Positions 36,202 to 44,521 of a DNA stretch of 64,000 bases are shown piece by piece. This DNA comes from an uncultured Erythrobacter sp. (lineage in GTDB: Bacteria; Pseudomonadota; Alphaproteobacteria; Sphingomonadales; Sphingomonadaceae). The stretch lies in the NCBI GenBank assembly GCA_947494705.1, contig CANLVN010000002.1, positions 916,508 to 980,507 on the forward strand. The letters are read 5' to 3'. The notes beneath the pieces are model-generated. The model was not told the origin of the DNA. It did not search any database and saw only the letters and a list, made by a program, of their open reading frames with translations. How positions within the stretch are numbered: the stretch's first letter is position 1; each line of letters begins with the position of its first letter. A program made the translations under genes and the position numbers.

Positions 36202-36981
36202 TCATGCTGGATCGTGGATCTGACCGCCGCGACCCGAGAAGCGCAGGCCGCCGGCGTAGAAGCCATTGAGGCGATCTTCCTCGCGCATCGTGATGCAGCT
36301 GTCGTCGGCGCGCACGGGCGTGCGGCGCATGTCTTCCGCCACCAGCGTCGTCGCCCTCACCGCACGGTCGCGAGGCAAGGCCTCGGCGAAGAAGGCGGGC
36401 ACCAGGCGGCGGCCATCCGCCCCTTCGATCGAGACCTCGTAATAGCGCAAAAAGAACTCGGCGCGGTTGAACCAGAGGTCATGGACCGTCCCGACCCGCT
36501 TCTCGTCCGCTGACAGGAGCACCCAGCCGCGCGGGTCGGGGTCGCCGTCAGGAATATAATAGTCGGAATGGTCGTTGAGCGAGATCAGCTTGGGTTCGCC
36601 ATTCACGTCGAGATCGGGCAGCTCTTCCCGAATGCGGGTATAGGCCGCCGCGCCCACGCCTTCATTGAGGGGATCGGGCCCGGGATCGAGCGGGTAGGCC
36701 ATAGGCGGCAGGTCCTGACCCGGGCGGACCGGCTCGGGCGTTTCGATGCGCGGTGCCTGCGCAACGCCGCGATCGTGCGGACGATAGAACAGCTTGGGTT
36801 TGGGAGTGGCGGGAAAGCCCTGCGCGCTCTGCGTCCTGCCGAACACCCCGGCGACCTCTACCGGATAGCCCTCGCGCTTGTCCTCGCGCCGGAGATGCAC
36901 GAGCAGCCCGGCAAAGAAAATGACGAACGCGATCACGCACAGGATCGCCACATCGAGGTTTCCAACGACGTCATGAGCCAT
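36202..36981 (-). CDS. puhA: Photosynthetic reaction centre H subunit
   Basis: Single-helix cytoplasmic cap of the reaction centre that controls proton delivery to QB; 259 residues. N-terminal helix LDVAILCVIAFVIFFAGLLVHLRREDKREGYP, then PPMAYPLDPGPDPLNEGVGAAAY and DGDPDPRGW, DLWFNRAEFFLRYYE, all PuhA signatures. Start ATG at 36981 (MAHDVVGN). First gene of puhABC, facing pufLMC. In most relatives puhA sits among bch genes; here none are present. Confidence 0.95.
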   Translation of the reverse strand: MAHDVVGNLDVAILCVIAFVIFFAGLLVHLRREDKREGYPVEVAGVFGRTQSAQGFPATPKPKLFYRPHDRGVAQAPRIETPEPVRPGQDLPPMAYPLDPGPDPLNEGVGAAAYTRIREELPDLDVNGEPKLISLNDHSDYYIPDGDPDPRGWVLLSADEKRVGTVHDLWFNRAEFFLRYYEVSIEGADGRRLVPAFFAEALPRDRAVRATTLVAEDMRRTPVRADDSCITMREEDRLNGFYAGGLRFSGRGGQIHDPA

Positions 36982-37010
36982 GTCCGATCGATAGTCGGGA
37001 TGGGCACGGT

Positions 37011-37028
37011 TGTAAACCGTATTAGACA
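37011..37028. promoter_or_regulatory. PpsR/CrtJ-type operator upstream of puhA
   Basis: TGT (37011-37013), 12 bases, ACA (37026-37028): an exact TGT-N12-ACA, 30 bases upstream of the puhA start. PpsR represses photosynthesis genes in air and light in relatives. No ppsR gene is in the window. Confidence 0.6.
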
Positions 37029-37346
37029 CTTTCGATTGTAAACGAGACAGGCGTTTTTCGTGGTCTCGGAAAAGGCTGATGGCTGCTTTTTTGGCGCACC
37101 CCTCGATCGAGAATCCTCTGTCCCAGCCCTCAAATCCTGGTGGCAATTGCTGTTGGGACCGCTTCATTGACTTCGGGATTGGTCAGGCATGCGTATGCGA
37201 TACCGCTTGGCGCACCGCGATCGCCGACCGATTTCAGGCAAGATTCGCGAACGCCTCTACGGCCGAAACTGGGGCGCAAACCAGCCGCGCAAAACCGGGT
37301 ATCTTATATGAGGAGGCCAAATCTGCTGCCCCCTCCCCACCCACGA

Positions 37347-37375
37347 AGCCCTCGGATGATCTCCGGGGGCTTTTT
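37347..37375 (+). terminator. Terminator-like hairpin just before a small gene
   Basis: AGCCCTCGG and CCGGGGGCT (one G-T pair) pair around a seven-base loop and are followed by TTTTT. The next gene starts 17 bases later, after a GGAGAG ribosome site. Confidence 0.6.
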
Positions 37376-37391
37376 CTTTGGAGAGATACCC

Positions 37392-37712
37392 GTGCTCATA
37401 CTGACCTCGGCGAGGGCGATCCGCCACGCCACGACTTACTGCGCACAAAGCGTGCCTGTTCACAGGCTCAACCACTACGCCGTGTTGCTGGACACCGAGC
37501 CGATCGGCTGGCTGTTCATCATCCAACCCGGCGACACGTTGGCCTTGCTCGATGCCTTGAGAGGGCGTCCCCTTGAAGGAGCTGAGTTCATCGACTTGGA
37601 GAGCGGCTGGTACGAGGCCGTGTTCATCCTGAGCGACGATGGGTTCGGTCACATAGTTTTCGCGCCGGACCAGCCGGACATCGATCCCGAGCTGCGCGAT
37701 CTTCTGACCTAA
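37392..37712 (+). CDS. Small unknown island protein, paralogue of the next gene
   Basis: A 106-residue soluble protein. The segment GWYEAVFILSDDGFGHIVFAPD matches GWWEALYCIGVSGFAYILLIED in the next protein, so the two are diverged relatives. GTG start at 37392 supported by GGAGAG upstream. No known domain recognised. It and the next two genes precede the VapE-integrase part of the island. Confidence 0.6.
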   Translation: MLILTSARAIRHATTYCAQSVPVHRLNHYAVLLDTEPIGWLFIIQPGDTLALLDALRGRPLEGAEFIDLESGWYEAVFILSDDGFGHIVFAPDQPDIDPELRDLLT

Positions 37713-37737
37713 CAACCGACCCACCAACAGACACCAA

Positions 37738-37770
37738 GCGTCCAGGCGATCCGCCTCGGGCGCATTTTTT
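37738..37770 (+). terminator. Second terminator-like hairpin before a small gene
   Basis: A nearly perfect stem GCGTCC-AGGCG/CGCCT-C-GGGCGC, then TTTTTT, between the two related small genes. Same layout as the hairpin at 37347-37375. Confidence 0.65.
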
Positions 37771-37791
37771 ATGTCCGAAAGGAATTACTCC

Positions 37792-38163
37792 ATGATCGAT
37801 CTACCCAATACCGAGGCTTTGCGTTGTGCGCTCGACCAGCCGCTCGGTCCCATCCTCAAGACCCTGCTGGGCGATCGCCTCGCTGACACGCTCGAGTGCG
37901 GCTTACAGGATCTCACGCACGTGCTTGTCGTCCAAGCTGATGATGACGAGCGCTCGATCGTCAATGCGGTGGGGTTCTCCCCGCTGCGCTCTCGAATTGA
38001 AAACCAACCGAACTCACCCGACTGGGACTGGCTGGAGCGCCACGACGGCTGGTGGGAGGCGCTCTATTGCATCGGTGTCAGCGGGTTCGCCTACATTCTC
38101 CTCATCGAGGACGCGGACCGTTCGCCCTTTGCCAAGCTTTGCCGAAAGGGGAAGAGCGCATGA
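37792..38163 (+). CDS. Small unknown island protein, second paralogue
   Basis: A 123-residue soluble protein related to the gene at 37392 through the W-[YW]-EA core. The start at 37792 has AAGGA eight bases upstream; an in-frame ATG at 37771 sits right on the terminator hairpin and is less likely. Overlaps the next gene by four bases (ATGA). Function unknown. Confidence 0.6.
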   Translation: MIDLPNTEALRCALDQPLGPILKTLLGDRLADTLECGLQDLTHVLVVQADDDERSIVNAVGFSPLRSRIENQPNSPDWDWLERHDGWWEALYCIGVSGFAYILLIEDADRSPFAKLCRKGKSA

Positions 38164-38420
38164 GGGCGGTTGGCTTTATCCTGGGGGCGGCCATGGCTTT
38201 GGCTGCCCTCAAGGTCGCTGTGCAGCTCAGCCTTGCGATCCTTGCGATCATGCTGGTGGCTGCGCTTATCCTCGATCCCATAGAAACGCTGATCCGACTG
38301 GGGGCGCTGGCGTTGCTTGCTGCCTTTTTGTCCAGTCGGGCGGCTGCACTGTTGCTTCTGATTGCGTACTTGCTGGCGGGACTGCTGGCAGCGCACGTGA
38401 GCGACCATCGCTCGGATTAG
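38160..38420 (+). CDS. Small two- or three-helix membrane protein
   Basis: An 86-residue very hydrophobic protein (FILGAAMALAALKVAVQLSLAILAIMLVAALIL ... LIRLGALALLAAFLSSRAAALLLLIAYLLAGLLAA). Translationally coupled to the gene before it. Size and hydrophobicity would suit a holin or toxin-like protein, but nothing shows this. Confidence 0.55.
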   Translation: MRAVGFILGAAMALAALKVAVQLSLAILAIMLVAALILDPIETLIRLGALALLAAFLSSRAAALLLLIAYLLAGLLAAHVSDHRSD

Positions 38421-38865
38421 ATCAAGATGTCTCTCGCAGACGGCTTCGTTAGGGATGAGCCTGTGGGGACGGCAGCACGGCGTACTCACCTCGGATTCGT
38501 CTGCAGTGTTGAGGGCATGAAGGGTCGCAAGAACGGCGCGGAGCTTACCCCCCTCTTAAGATGAAAGATGGGCCTCAAAGTTGAATTTTTAAGAGGCAAC
38601 TAAAACAAATAAATACAGTGACTTATGAAGTCATTTTTGTATTATATGGGCAGCGATGCAGCAAACGTCGTGAACCAGCCTCGATCCCGCTGAGAGTGGA
38701 TCGCCGAAACCTCAGGCGAAGGTTTCGGGTTCTTTGAAGGCCGGATCAGCCGCGGCCACATGAATAAAAACAGGAGAAAAATATGACCCAAAATGCGTGA
38801 AAAATCCCTGCTCAGTTCAAGAGCAGGAGCCACAATCCAAAACCTAAGAATGAGAAAGGCAGAAA
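38421..38865 (+). other. 445-base gap with inverted repeat, terminator and possible 45-codon ORF
   Basis: A 45-codon frame (38427-38564) has no clear ribosome site and is doubtful. Inverted repeats CCTCTTAA (38552-38559) and TTAAGAGG (38589-38596) and a strong small terminator TGACTT-ATG-AAGTCA-TTTTT (38619-38638) end the upstream unit. AGGAG at 38772-38776 precedes a five-codon frame at 38783, itself overlapped by a longer frame starting at 38793. The region is AT-rich and probably carries the vapE promoter. Confidence 0.45.
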
Positions 38866-40146
38866 ATGTCTCAGAAAATACAAAACAATACCTTGCACCA
38901 AGAGAAACTCGATCGGGATGGTTTCCCAGACCAGCCGAACTCCCCAGCGAAGTCCCTCCCGGCGACCGTCGAGAACTTCGCTCATCTGCTCAATGAGCAC
39001 GACATAAAGGTTCGCTTCAACAATCTTAAGAAGCGCGTCGATGTCCAGATTCCTGGATTTGAGCCTAGCATGCAAAACCGGGATGAGGCCATCGTCGGTC
39101 ACCTAGAAAGCCTTTTCGCACGCAACGATATGTCGCACAAAATGATCCAGCGATATCTGTTGTTGATCGCGGACAAGGATCCCTACGATCCCTTTGCTGA
39201 GTGGATCGACAGTAAGCCTTGGGATGGCCAAAGCCGGTTAGCTGAGATCGTTGCGACGCTGACACCCGCTGAAGACTACCCCGCTGAACTGGCGAGGGTG
39301 CTCATCGAGAAGTGGCTGCTCAGCATCGTGGCCGCCACCTTCAAAAAGGGCGGTTTCAGAGCGCGCGGTGTTCTGACGCTCCAAGGACCTCAGGGTCTCG
39401 GCAAAACAACTTGGATCGGCAAGCTTGTGACACCTCACGGCCTTCGTGAAGAGATTGTCTTGCTGGGCTTCAGTTGGGATCGCGGACGCAAGGATGCCAG
39501 GCTCAATGCCATCCGGCACAGGATCGTCGAACTGGGGGAGCTGGATGGCTCGTTCCGCAGCGCGATCGCCGGCCTCAAAGCCTTCATCACCGAGACAGTC
39601 GACAAGATTAGACCACCGTACGGGCGGCTCGAAGCCGAGTATCCGAGGTCGACAATCTTCGCGGCCTCAGTGAACGATCCGCAGTTCCTTACCGATCGAA
39701 CCGGAAATAGCAGATTCTGGACCATCGCGGTCAAGGAGATCGACTATGACCATTGCATCGACATGCAACAGGTGTTCGCGGAACTGAAGGTGCGGTTCGA
39801 GGCCGGTGCAGAGTGGTGGCTCACGCCAAGCGAAGAAATGCAGCTTGCGGAGGTCAACCACCAGCATCAGTCTCTGACGGCGATTGAGGCCAAGATCGAA
39901 GAGGGCCTCGATCTCGGGCGGAAAGGTGAGTTTGGCCTGCCCCGACTTACCGCCAACCAAGTGCTGGAACGGCTAGGCTATCACAAGCCGACCAATCCTC
40001 AGTCCAAGGAAGCCAACTGGGCCCTGCGGCACCACTTGGGAGAGCCCAAGCGGATCAAGGGCCAGAATAAGTGGTTCGTGCCCTGGAAGAAGCAAGAACC
40101 GAATGGGACCGAGTACCGCGACGACCCCGCAACTGAAATCTACTAA
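38866..40146 (+). CDS. VapE-family (virulence-associated E) helicase-like ATPase
   Basis: A 426-residue protein of the VapE/SF3-like family found in phages, phage satellites and integrative elements, where it acts in replication. Walker A GPQGLGKTT at 174-182; downstream GELDGSFRSAIAGLKAFIT, RSTIFAASVNDPQFLTDRTGNSRFW (sensor/Arg finger region) are typical. No primase domain is fused at the N-terminus. With the integrase it forms a minimal mobile-element module. Confidence 0.85.
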   Translation: MSQKIQNNTLHQEKLDRDGFPDQPNSPAKSLPATVENFAHLLNEHDIKVRFNNLKKRVDVQIPGFEPSMQNRDEAIVGHLESLFARNDMSHKMIQRYLLLIADKDPYDPFAEWIDSKPWDGQSRLAEIVATLTPAEDYPAELARVLIEKWLLSIVAATFKKGGFRARGVLTLQGPQGLGKTTWIGKLVTPHGLREEIVLLGFSWDRGRKDARLNAIRHRIVELGELDGSFRSAIAGLKAFITETVDKIRPPYGRLEAEYPRSTIFAASVNDPQFLTDRTGNSRFWTIAVKEIDYDHCIDMQQVFAELKVRFEAGAEWWLTPSEEMQLAEVNHQHQSLTAIEAKIEEGLDLGRKGEFGLPRLTANQVLERLGYHKPTNPQSKEANWALRHHLGEPKRIKGQNKWFVPWKKQEPNGTEYRDDPATEIY

Positions 40147-40305
40147 CTCGGTTTAGCGCTCCCCCTCCCTCCACCCGCTGTCCGGCGTGCCTCACTAGGC
40201 GCTCGCAGGGTGGGGAGGGGGTAGCAAATTTAGCGAAGCTCGGACGCACAGGAGCCATCTCTTGCTCGCCCGAGCTTCGCCCCTCATCAAATATGGAGAA
40301 ATCCT

Positions 40306-41466
40306 ATGCCAACACAGAAGTTGGATGCGGCTTTCTGTCTTGCAGCCACCTGTCGCCCCGGCAGGAAAAAGACAGACTACTACGACACCGTCACCACAGG
40401 CTTCGTGCTCGAAGTCCGAGCGAGTGGCGGAAAAACCTACTGTTTGCGTTACTCCGATCCCAACGGTCGGCAGCGTCAACTCAAGATCGCTGGCTTTGAA
40501 GACGTCACCTTCGCACAGGCTCAGAAAAAGGCCAAAAAGCTGCGGTCGGAAGTGGTCATGGAGGGCGATCCAGCCGCACGCAAAGAACGCAAGAAGGCTG
40601 TGCCCACTTACGCCGAACTGGCCAAACGGCACATCGACCACGCCAAGACCTACCTTAAGCGTCCAGAGAACACCGAGGCTGTCATCAACAACCATCTGGT
40701 GGCGCGATGGGGCAAGCTTCGGCTCGACGAGATCACCGAGGAGGACATCTCGAAGTGGCTCGGGGAGAAGCGCCAGACCCTCGCCCCGGCGACGGTCGAG
40801 AAGCTGCGTGTTACGCTCGGGAGGTCGTTCGAGCTGGGGCGGCGCTGGAAGATCCCAGGAGCCGAACTCAACCCGGCGAGGGGTGTGCCCCGGTTCCGGT
40901 TCGACAACGCGCGGGAGCGCTACCTGTCGGCCTCTGAGGCCCAACGGCTGGTCGCGGCCTGTGAGAGCTCCAGCAACCCGCAGCTAAAACCGATCGTGCA
41001 GCTCCTGCTTTACACCGGAGCTCGCAAGACCGAGCTCCTCACCGCGAAGTGGGCGCACGTGAACCTGGAGCAGCGGTTCTGGCTGATCCCTGACAGTAAG
41101 ACGGGCAAGGCGAGGAGGGTGCCGTTGTCAGGTCCGGCGGTTGCAGTGATCGAAGGGCTGGTCGAAATCGATGGGTGCCCTTGGCTGTTGCCCAACCCGC
41201 TCACCCTGAAGCCCTACAGTTGCATCAAGCGGGCGTTCGCCACAGCACGAAAGGAGGCCAAGCTATCGGGCGTTCGTATTCACGACCTACGGCACTCAGC
41301 GGCTTCGGCCATGATCAACGCCGGGGTCGATCTGTTCGCCGTTGGGCGCATCCTCGGCCACGCCGATCACCAGTCGACCATGCGGTACGCTCACCTTGCT
41401 AACGACACGCTGATGAAGGCGGTTGAAGCCGGGGCGGCTGGCATCCTTCAGGGAGAGGCAGCATGA
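40306..41466 (+). CDS. int: Tyrosine recombinase (phage-type integrase)
   Basis: A 386-residue P4-like integrase with an N-terminal DUF4102 arm-binding domain, a SAM-like core domain at about 100-190, and a catalytic domain with all residues: Arg240 (TGARKTE), Lys265 (SKTGKAR), His326 and Arg329 (HDLRH), His352 (GHAD) and nucleophile Tyr361 (MRYAHL). tRNA 3' ends are the usual target of this group, matching the tRNA-Thr ends of the island. It looks intact. Overlaps the next small gene by four bases. Confidence 0.94.
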   Translation: MPTQKLDAAFCLAATCRPGRKKTDYYDTVTTGFVLEVRASGGKTYCLRYSDPNGRQRQLKIAGFEDVTFAQAQKKAKKLRSEVVMEGDPAARKERKKAVPTYAELAKRHIDHAKTYLKRPENTEAVINNHLVARWGKLRLDEITEEDISKWLGEKRQTLAPATVEKLRVTLGRSFELGRRWKIPGAELNPARGVPRFRFDNARERYLSASEAQRLVAACESSSNPQLKPIVQLLLYTGARKTELLTAKWAHVNLEQRFWLIPDSKTGKARRVPLSGPAVAVIEGLVEIDGCPWLLPNPLTLKPYSCIKRAFATARKEAKLSGVRIHDLRHSAASAMINAGVDLFAVGRILGHADHQSTMRYAHLANDTLMKAVEAGAAGILQGEAA

Positions 41467-41711
41467 CCTTGGGGGAACTCGACGCTGGCATGCGCGCCGC
41501 CGGGGACACGACCCAGTTCGATCGGGTTCTAATTCTGATCGAAGCTACTATCGAAAGTGGCATCACCAAAGGCGCTGAGATTGTGAAGACGGTTTCGGCT
41601 TTTGGCTACAATGCACGGTATGTCGGCATCCAGCTCGAAACGAATGCTGGCGCAAATCCAGAGAAACACCGCTGGTTTAAGAATGCGGAGGGCCACTACC
41701 GCCTGCACTAA
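41463..41711 (+). CDS. Small protein coupled to the integrase
   Basis: An 82-residue protein starting at an ATGA overlap with int. The fold is unclear; GAEIVKTVSAFGYNARYVGIQLE could be helix-turn-helix-like, so a small excisionase or regulator role is conceivable. No family recognised. Confidence 0.5.
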   Translation: MTLGELDAGMRAAGDTTQFDRVLILIEATIESGITKGAEIVKTVSAFGYNARYVGIQLETNAGANPEKHRWFKNAEGHYRLH

Positions 41712-41867
41712 TGAAACTCGCCCCAGTCTTGTTCGGTTCGCGCCGGGCAGGGCTGGGGCATTTTTCGTTTTTTTGCCGAAAGCGGACAGTCGCCTATCGA
41801 CCCGCGTGCAGAAATTCTCTGTTGGTGGCGCGCTGCTCTCTCCTCGTCCTAGATAGAAATCCTCAGC

Positions 41868-42209
41868 TTAGTTGGCGCCGTCTGCAGCGACGCCATAAGC
41901 CGCCAAGAGATGTTCGATCACATAAGACGAAATTGGGTTGATGAACTTGAAACCAACTTCACCTGACTTGGACCAGCTGGCAATTCCCGCTTGCACTTCG
42001 AGCCCGCCAAATTTGATGCAGTAGGCGCGACTGGTTTCCAGCCTGGTCCAGTTGCTCAACTCAACACCGCACCCACTCTCGGAGAGGTTGATCACTCTCG
42101 AGCGTATACGTGTGCCATAAGAATCCAAGACAGTGGCTTCCATGCTTACAGAATGGCGACACCCGTCCCGCCTTGCTGGGCAAAGGGATGATGCTCTTTC
42201 AGTGCTCAT
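41868..42209 (-). CDS. PilZ-domain protein
   Basis: A 113-residue single PilZ domain. The RxxxR motif (RRDGCR) and N-x-S-x-x-G (NLSESGCG) that contact cyclic di-GMP are both present. It is a stand-alone receptor without output domain. Third in a row of three minus-strand genes; ATG at 42209, with an upstream GTG at 42218 as alternative. Confidence 0.75.
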   Translation of the reverse strand: MSTERASSLCPARRDGCRHSVSMEATVLDSYGTRIRSRVINLSESGCGVELSNWTRLETSRAYCIKFGGLEVQAGIASWSKSGEVGFKFINPISSYVIEHLLAAYGVAADGAN

Positions 42210-42210
42210 G

Positions 42211-42543
42211 CTACTCACCGGAACTAGAAGTGCTCTTGGCGATATGATCGATCACGTAGGATGCGAATGGTGACACGAACTTCAGTCCGGCATTCTTTTG
42301 ATCGGACCAGATAGCTTTCGTCGCCTGCGTCTCGAAACCGCCAATCTTGATGCAGTAGAAGTCCGTTTCCGAAAGGATGACATCGCTTTCCAACGAAACT
42401 GCGCATCCTTCTTCCGACAAGTCGGTAATTGTTACTGGAAACTTGGAACCCGAAGCGTGGCTTAGCTGGGTCTCGATTTTCACTACGCGCCTGGATGTTC
42501 TGCGCTTCTCGGTCCGCTTTTCAGCGTTTGCAAACTCCGCCAT
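42211..42543 (-). CDS. PilZ-domain protein, second copy
   Basis: A 110-residue PilZ domain with RRTSRR and D-x-S-x-x-G (DLSEEGCA). It is related to the next gene (shared YCIKIGG/YCIKFGG segments and SYVIDHI/SYVIEHL), so the pair arose by duplication. Confidence 0.75.
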   Translation of the reverse strand: MAEFANAEKRTEKRRTSRRVVKIETQLSHASGSKFPVTITDLSEEGCAVSLESDVILSETDFYCIKIGGFETQATKAIWSDQKNAGLKFVSPFASYVIDHIAKSTSSSGE

Positions 42544-42544
42544 G

Positions 42545-42733
42545 TCACTTGATCCTGTTCAAGTCATCACGCGGTTGATCGACGATAGCCCTGTCGGACC
42601 CTCGGCGATCCGAACCGGAGCGCCTTTGCCCTTTACGCCGATCCGGGCCTTGAAAATGGAGGTCCGCAGTTCTGCGTCCGGCTTTCCGCCTGTCTTCGAC
42701 CCTCGCCGATTCATCAGTCCGTTGTATAGTCAT
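42545..42733 (-). CDS. Small Arg-rich protein, possible partner of the PilZ genes
   Basis: A 62-residue protein dominated by RR-pair motifs (DRRKAGRR, DRRKGQRRSGSDRR), the charge pattern of nucleic-acid or c-di-GMP contacts. It starts at 42733 and ends one base before the second PilZ gene, so it is probably the first gene of that unit. Family unknown. Confidence 0.5.
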   Translation of the reverse strand: MTIQRTDESARVEDRRKAGRRTADLHFQGPDRRKGQRRSGSDRRGSDRAIVDQPRDDLNRIK

Positions 42734-43192
42734 GTTGGTCCCCCTGCTATTGAGAGACTAGGGTGGACTCCTGAATAAATACTTGCTCGAGAATAAATAG
42801 TTTGTAATCGTTATTTTCCGGGTAGTTAGATCAAACGCCGCCTAGCGATACAGCAATTGGTTGTACGGGCATGGCAAGATCATCGCACAATCAGAAAGCT
42901 GCCTGAGCATAGAGCCAAGGCCAAGGGGGCGCTGGGGAGCGGTAACAGCTAGAGAGGCGATGATCGCCGTCACGGCAGAGAAGAGCGGGCTCGCAAACGC
43001 CCGATAATAACGGCGGCCTGCCAACGTCTGCTCTGCACCCCAATAGCTCTCCTTAATCGCTCGCAGGTGCTATATCCTGTAGGCGGTCTGGCATCTGCGC
43101 CACGCTACCAGCCAAAACCAGGCTGGCATCTGACGACGCTAGTTGCGGACAAATTTCTTTTCGATTCATTTGGCCGCGGATATACGCGATCG
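42734..43192. other. 459-base gap before trkH
   Basis: AT-rich at 42775-42840. CTGGCATCTG occurs at 43088-43097 and again at 43123-43132, about 35 bases apart, before trkH. A minus-strand 60-codon frame (42842-43024) is unconvincing. No clear promoter or terminator could be fixed. Confidence 0.4.
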
Positions 43193-44521
43193 GTGTCGAC
43201 GTTACGTGATCCCATCCGATTGATTCCGCTCTTATTCTCGGGTGCGATCCTTGTTGGCACCTTTTTCCTGTGGTTACCCTTCTCGACTGCGGACGGATCG
43301 CGGACTGATCTGCTGACGGCTTTCTTCACGGCGACTTCTGCAGTTGCTGTCACAGGACTCATCACCGTGGACACTGCAACTCATTGGTCAGGCTTTGGCC
43401 AAGGCGTAATCCTCTTGCTGTTTCAGATCGGCGGCTTCGGAATCATGACGGCCGCAACTTTGTTCGGCTTGATGGCCGGTCGCGGCTTCGGATTGCGCGA
43501 AAGGATGGCCACGAATGTGGAGCGGAGTCGTCTCGAAGTGGGCGACGCGAAATCAGTTCTGAAACTAGTATTTCTGATCACTGTCTGGGTCGAGATTGTC
43601 GTCGCCGTGATCCTAGCTGCCCGACTTATGCTCGCTTACAATCATTCCTTCGGTGAGGCGCTGTGGCATGGCCTCTTTCACGCGGTCAGCGCTTTCAACA
43701 ATGCCGGATTTTCCAGCTATTCCGACAGTGTGATGGGCTTCCAGTCCGATCCGTTTATTCTCGTTCCGATAATGTTCGCCGTCATTCTGACCGCGCTCGG
43801 CTTTCCGGTCATGCAGGACCTGAAGCGCCACGGCTTCACATGGAAATTATGGACCCTGCATACGAAACTGACCGTGACTGGGACCATCCTGCTGCTCGTC
43901 GGCGGCTTCATCGGGGTGCTCGCGATGGAATGGGACAATCCGGATACCCTAGGACCAATGGGAATCTCTGCAAAGTTCCTCAATGCCGCCTTCCACTCGG
44001 TCATGCCTCGAACCGCCGGTTTTAACAGCCTCGACGTGGGAGCTTTTCACGACGAAACGCTCATAACGAATTACTTCCTGATGTTTATCGGCGGCGGTAG
44101 CGCTGGCACTGCGGGTGGTATCAAGATCACGACATTTGCAGTCCTGATTGCGGTTGTGATTTCCGAGGTCCTGCGACGTCGAGACGCCAATGTTTTCAAT
44201 CGCCGCTTCAGCCACGAAATCGAACGACAGGCGCTGACAGTCATCTTGCTCGCGGGAATTCTGATATTCGCAGCCACGACCTATCTTTCGATTATCACAC
44301 CGCTCGAATTCGAGGACCTTTTGTTTGAGACGATCTCGGCGTTCTCGACGGTCGGACTTTCGACCGGCGTGACTGCAGAACTACCTCCAGCGGGGCAATT
44401 GGTGATCATCATGCTGATGTTCGTCGGCCGAGTTGGAACCATCACCGTCGCGACTGCGCTTGCTCTTGGCGGTGAACCACGCCCCTATCGCTACCCTGAG
44501 GAGAATCCCATTGTCGGCTGA
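43193..44521 (+). CDS. trkH: TrkH/KtrB-family potassium uptake channel subunit
   Basis: A 442-residue membrane protein with the four P-loop filter segments: SAVAVTGL, SAFNNAGFSS, SVMPRTAGFNS and ISAFSTVGLSTG, and the GGGSAGTAGGIKI gating loop. It moves K+ (with Na+ or H+) into the cell. The GTG at 43193 begins MSTLRDP; longer in-frame starts exist upstream. It overlaps the trkA start by 11 bases. Confidence 0.9.
   Translation: MSTLRDPIRLIPLLFSGAILVGTFFLWLPFSTADGSRTDLLTAFFTATSAVAVTGLITVDTATHWSGFGQGVILLLFQIGGFGIMTAATLFGLMAGRGFGLRERMATNVERSRLEVGDAKSVLKLVFLITVWVEIVVAVILAARLMLAYNHSFGEALWHGLFHAVSAFNNAGFSSYSDSVMGFQSDPFILVPIMFAVILTALGFPVMQDLKRHGFTWKLWTLHTKLTVTGTILLLVGGFIGVLAMEWDNPDTLGPMGISAKFLNAAFHSVMPRTAGFNSLDVGAFHDETLITNYFLMFIGGGSAGTAGGIKITTFAVLIAVVISEVLRRRDANVFNRRFSHEIERQALTVILLAGILIFAATTYLSIITPLEFEDLLFETISAFSTVGLSTGVTAELPPAGQLVIIMLMFVGRVGTITVATALALGGEPRPYRYPEENPIVG

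Larger units (their letters stand above)
36982..37391. other. 410-base gap between puhA and the first small unknown gene
   Basis: Holds the puhA promoter region with the PpsR-type site at 37011-37028, and a terminator-like hairpin at 37347-37375. The nearby motif TGTAAAC...AGACA recurs in shorter form about 25 bases to the right. No convincing gene otherwise. Confidence 0.6.

Noticed and set aside
42842-43024. A 60-codon minus-strand frame in the gap before trkH
   Set aside because: No ribosome site, no domain, and composition like the surrounding non-coding DNA.
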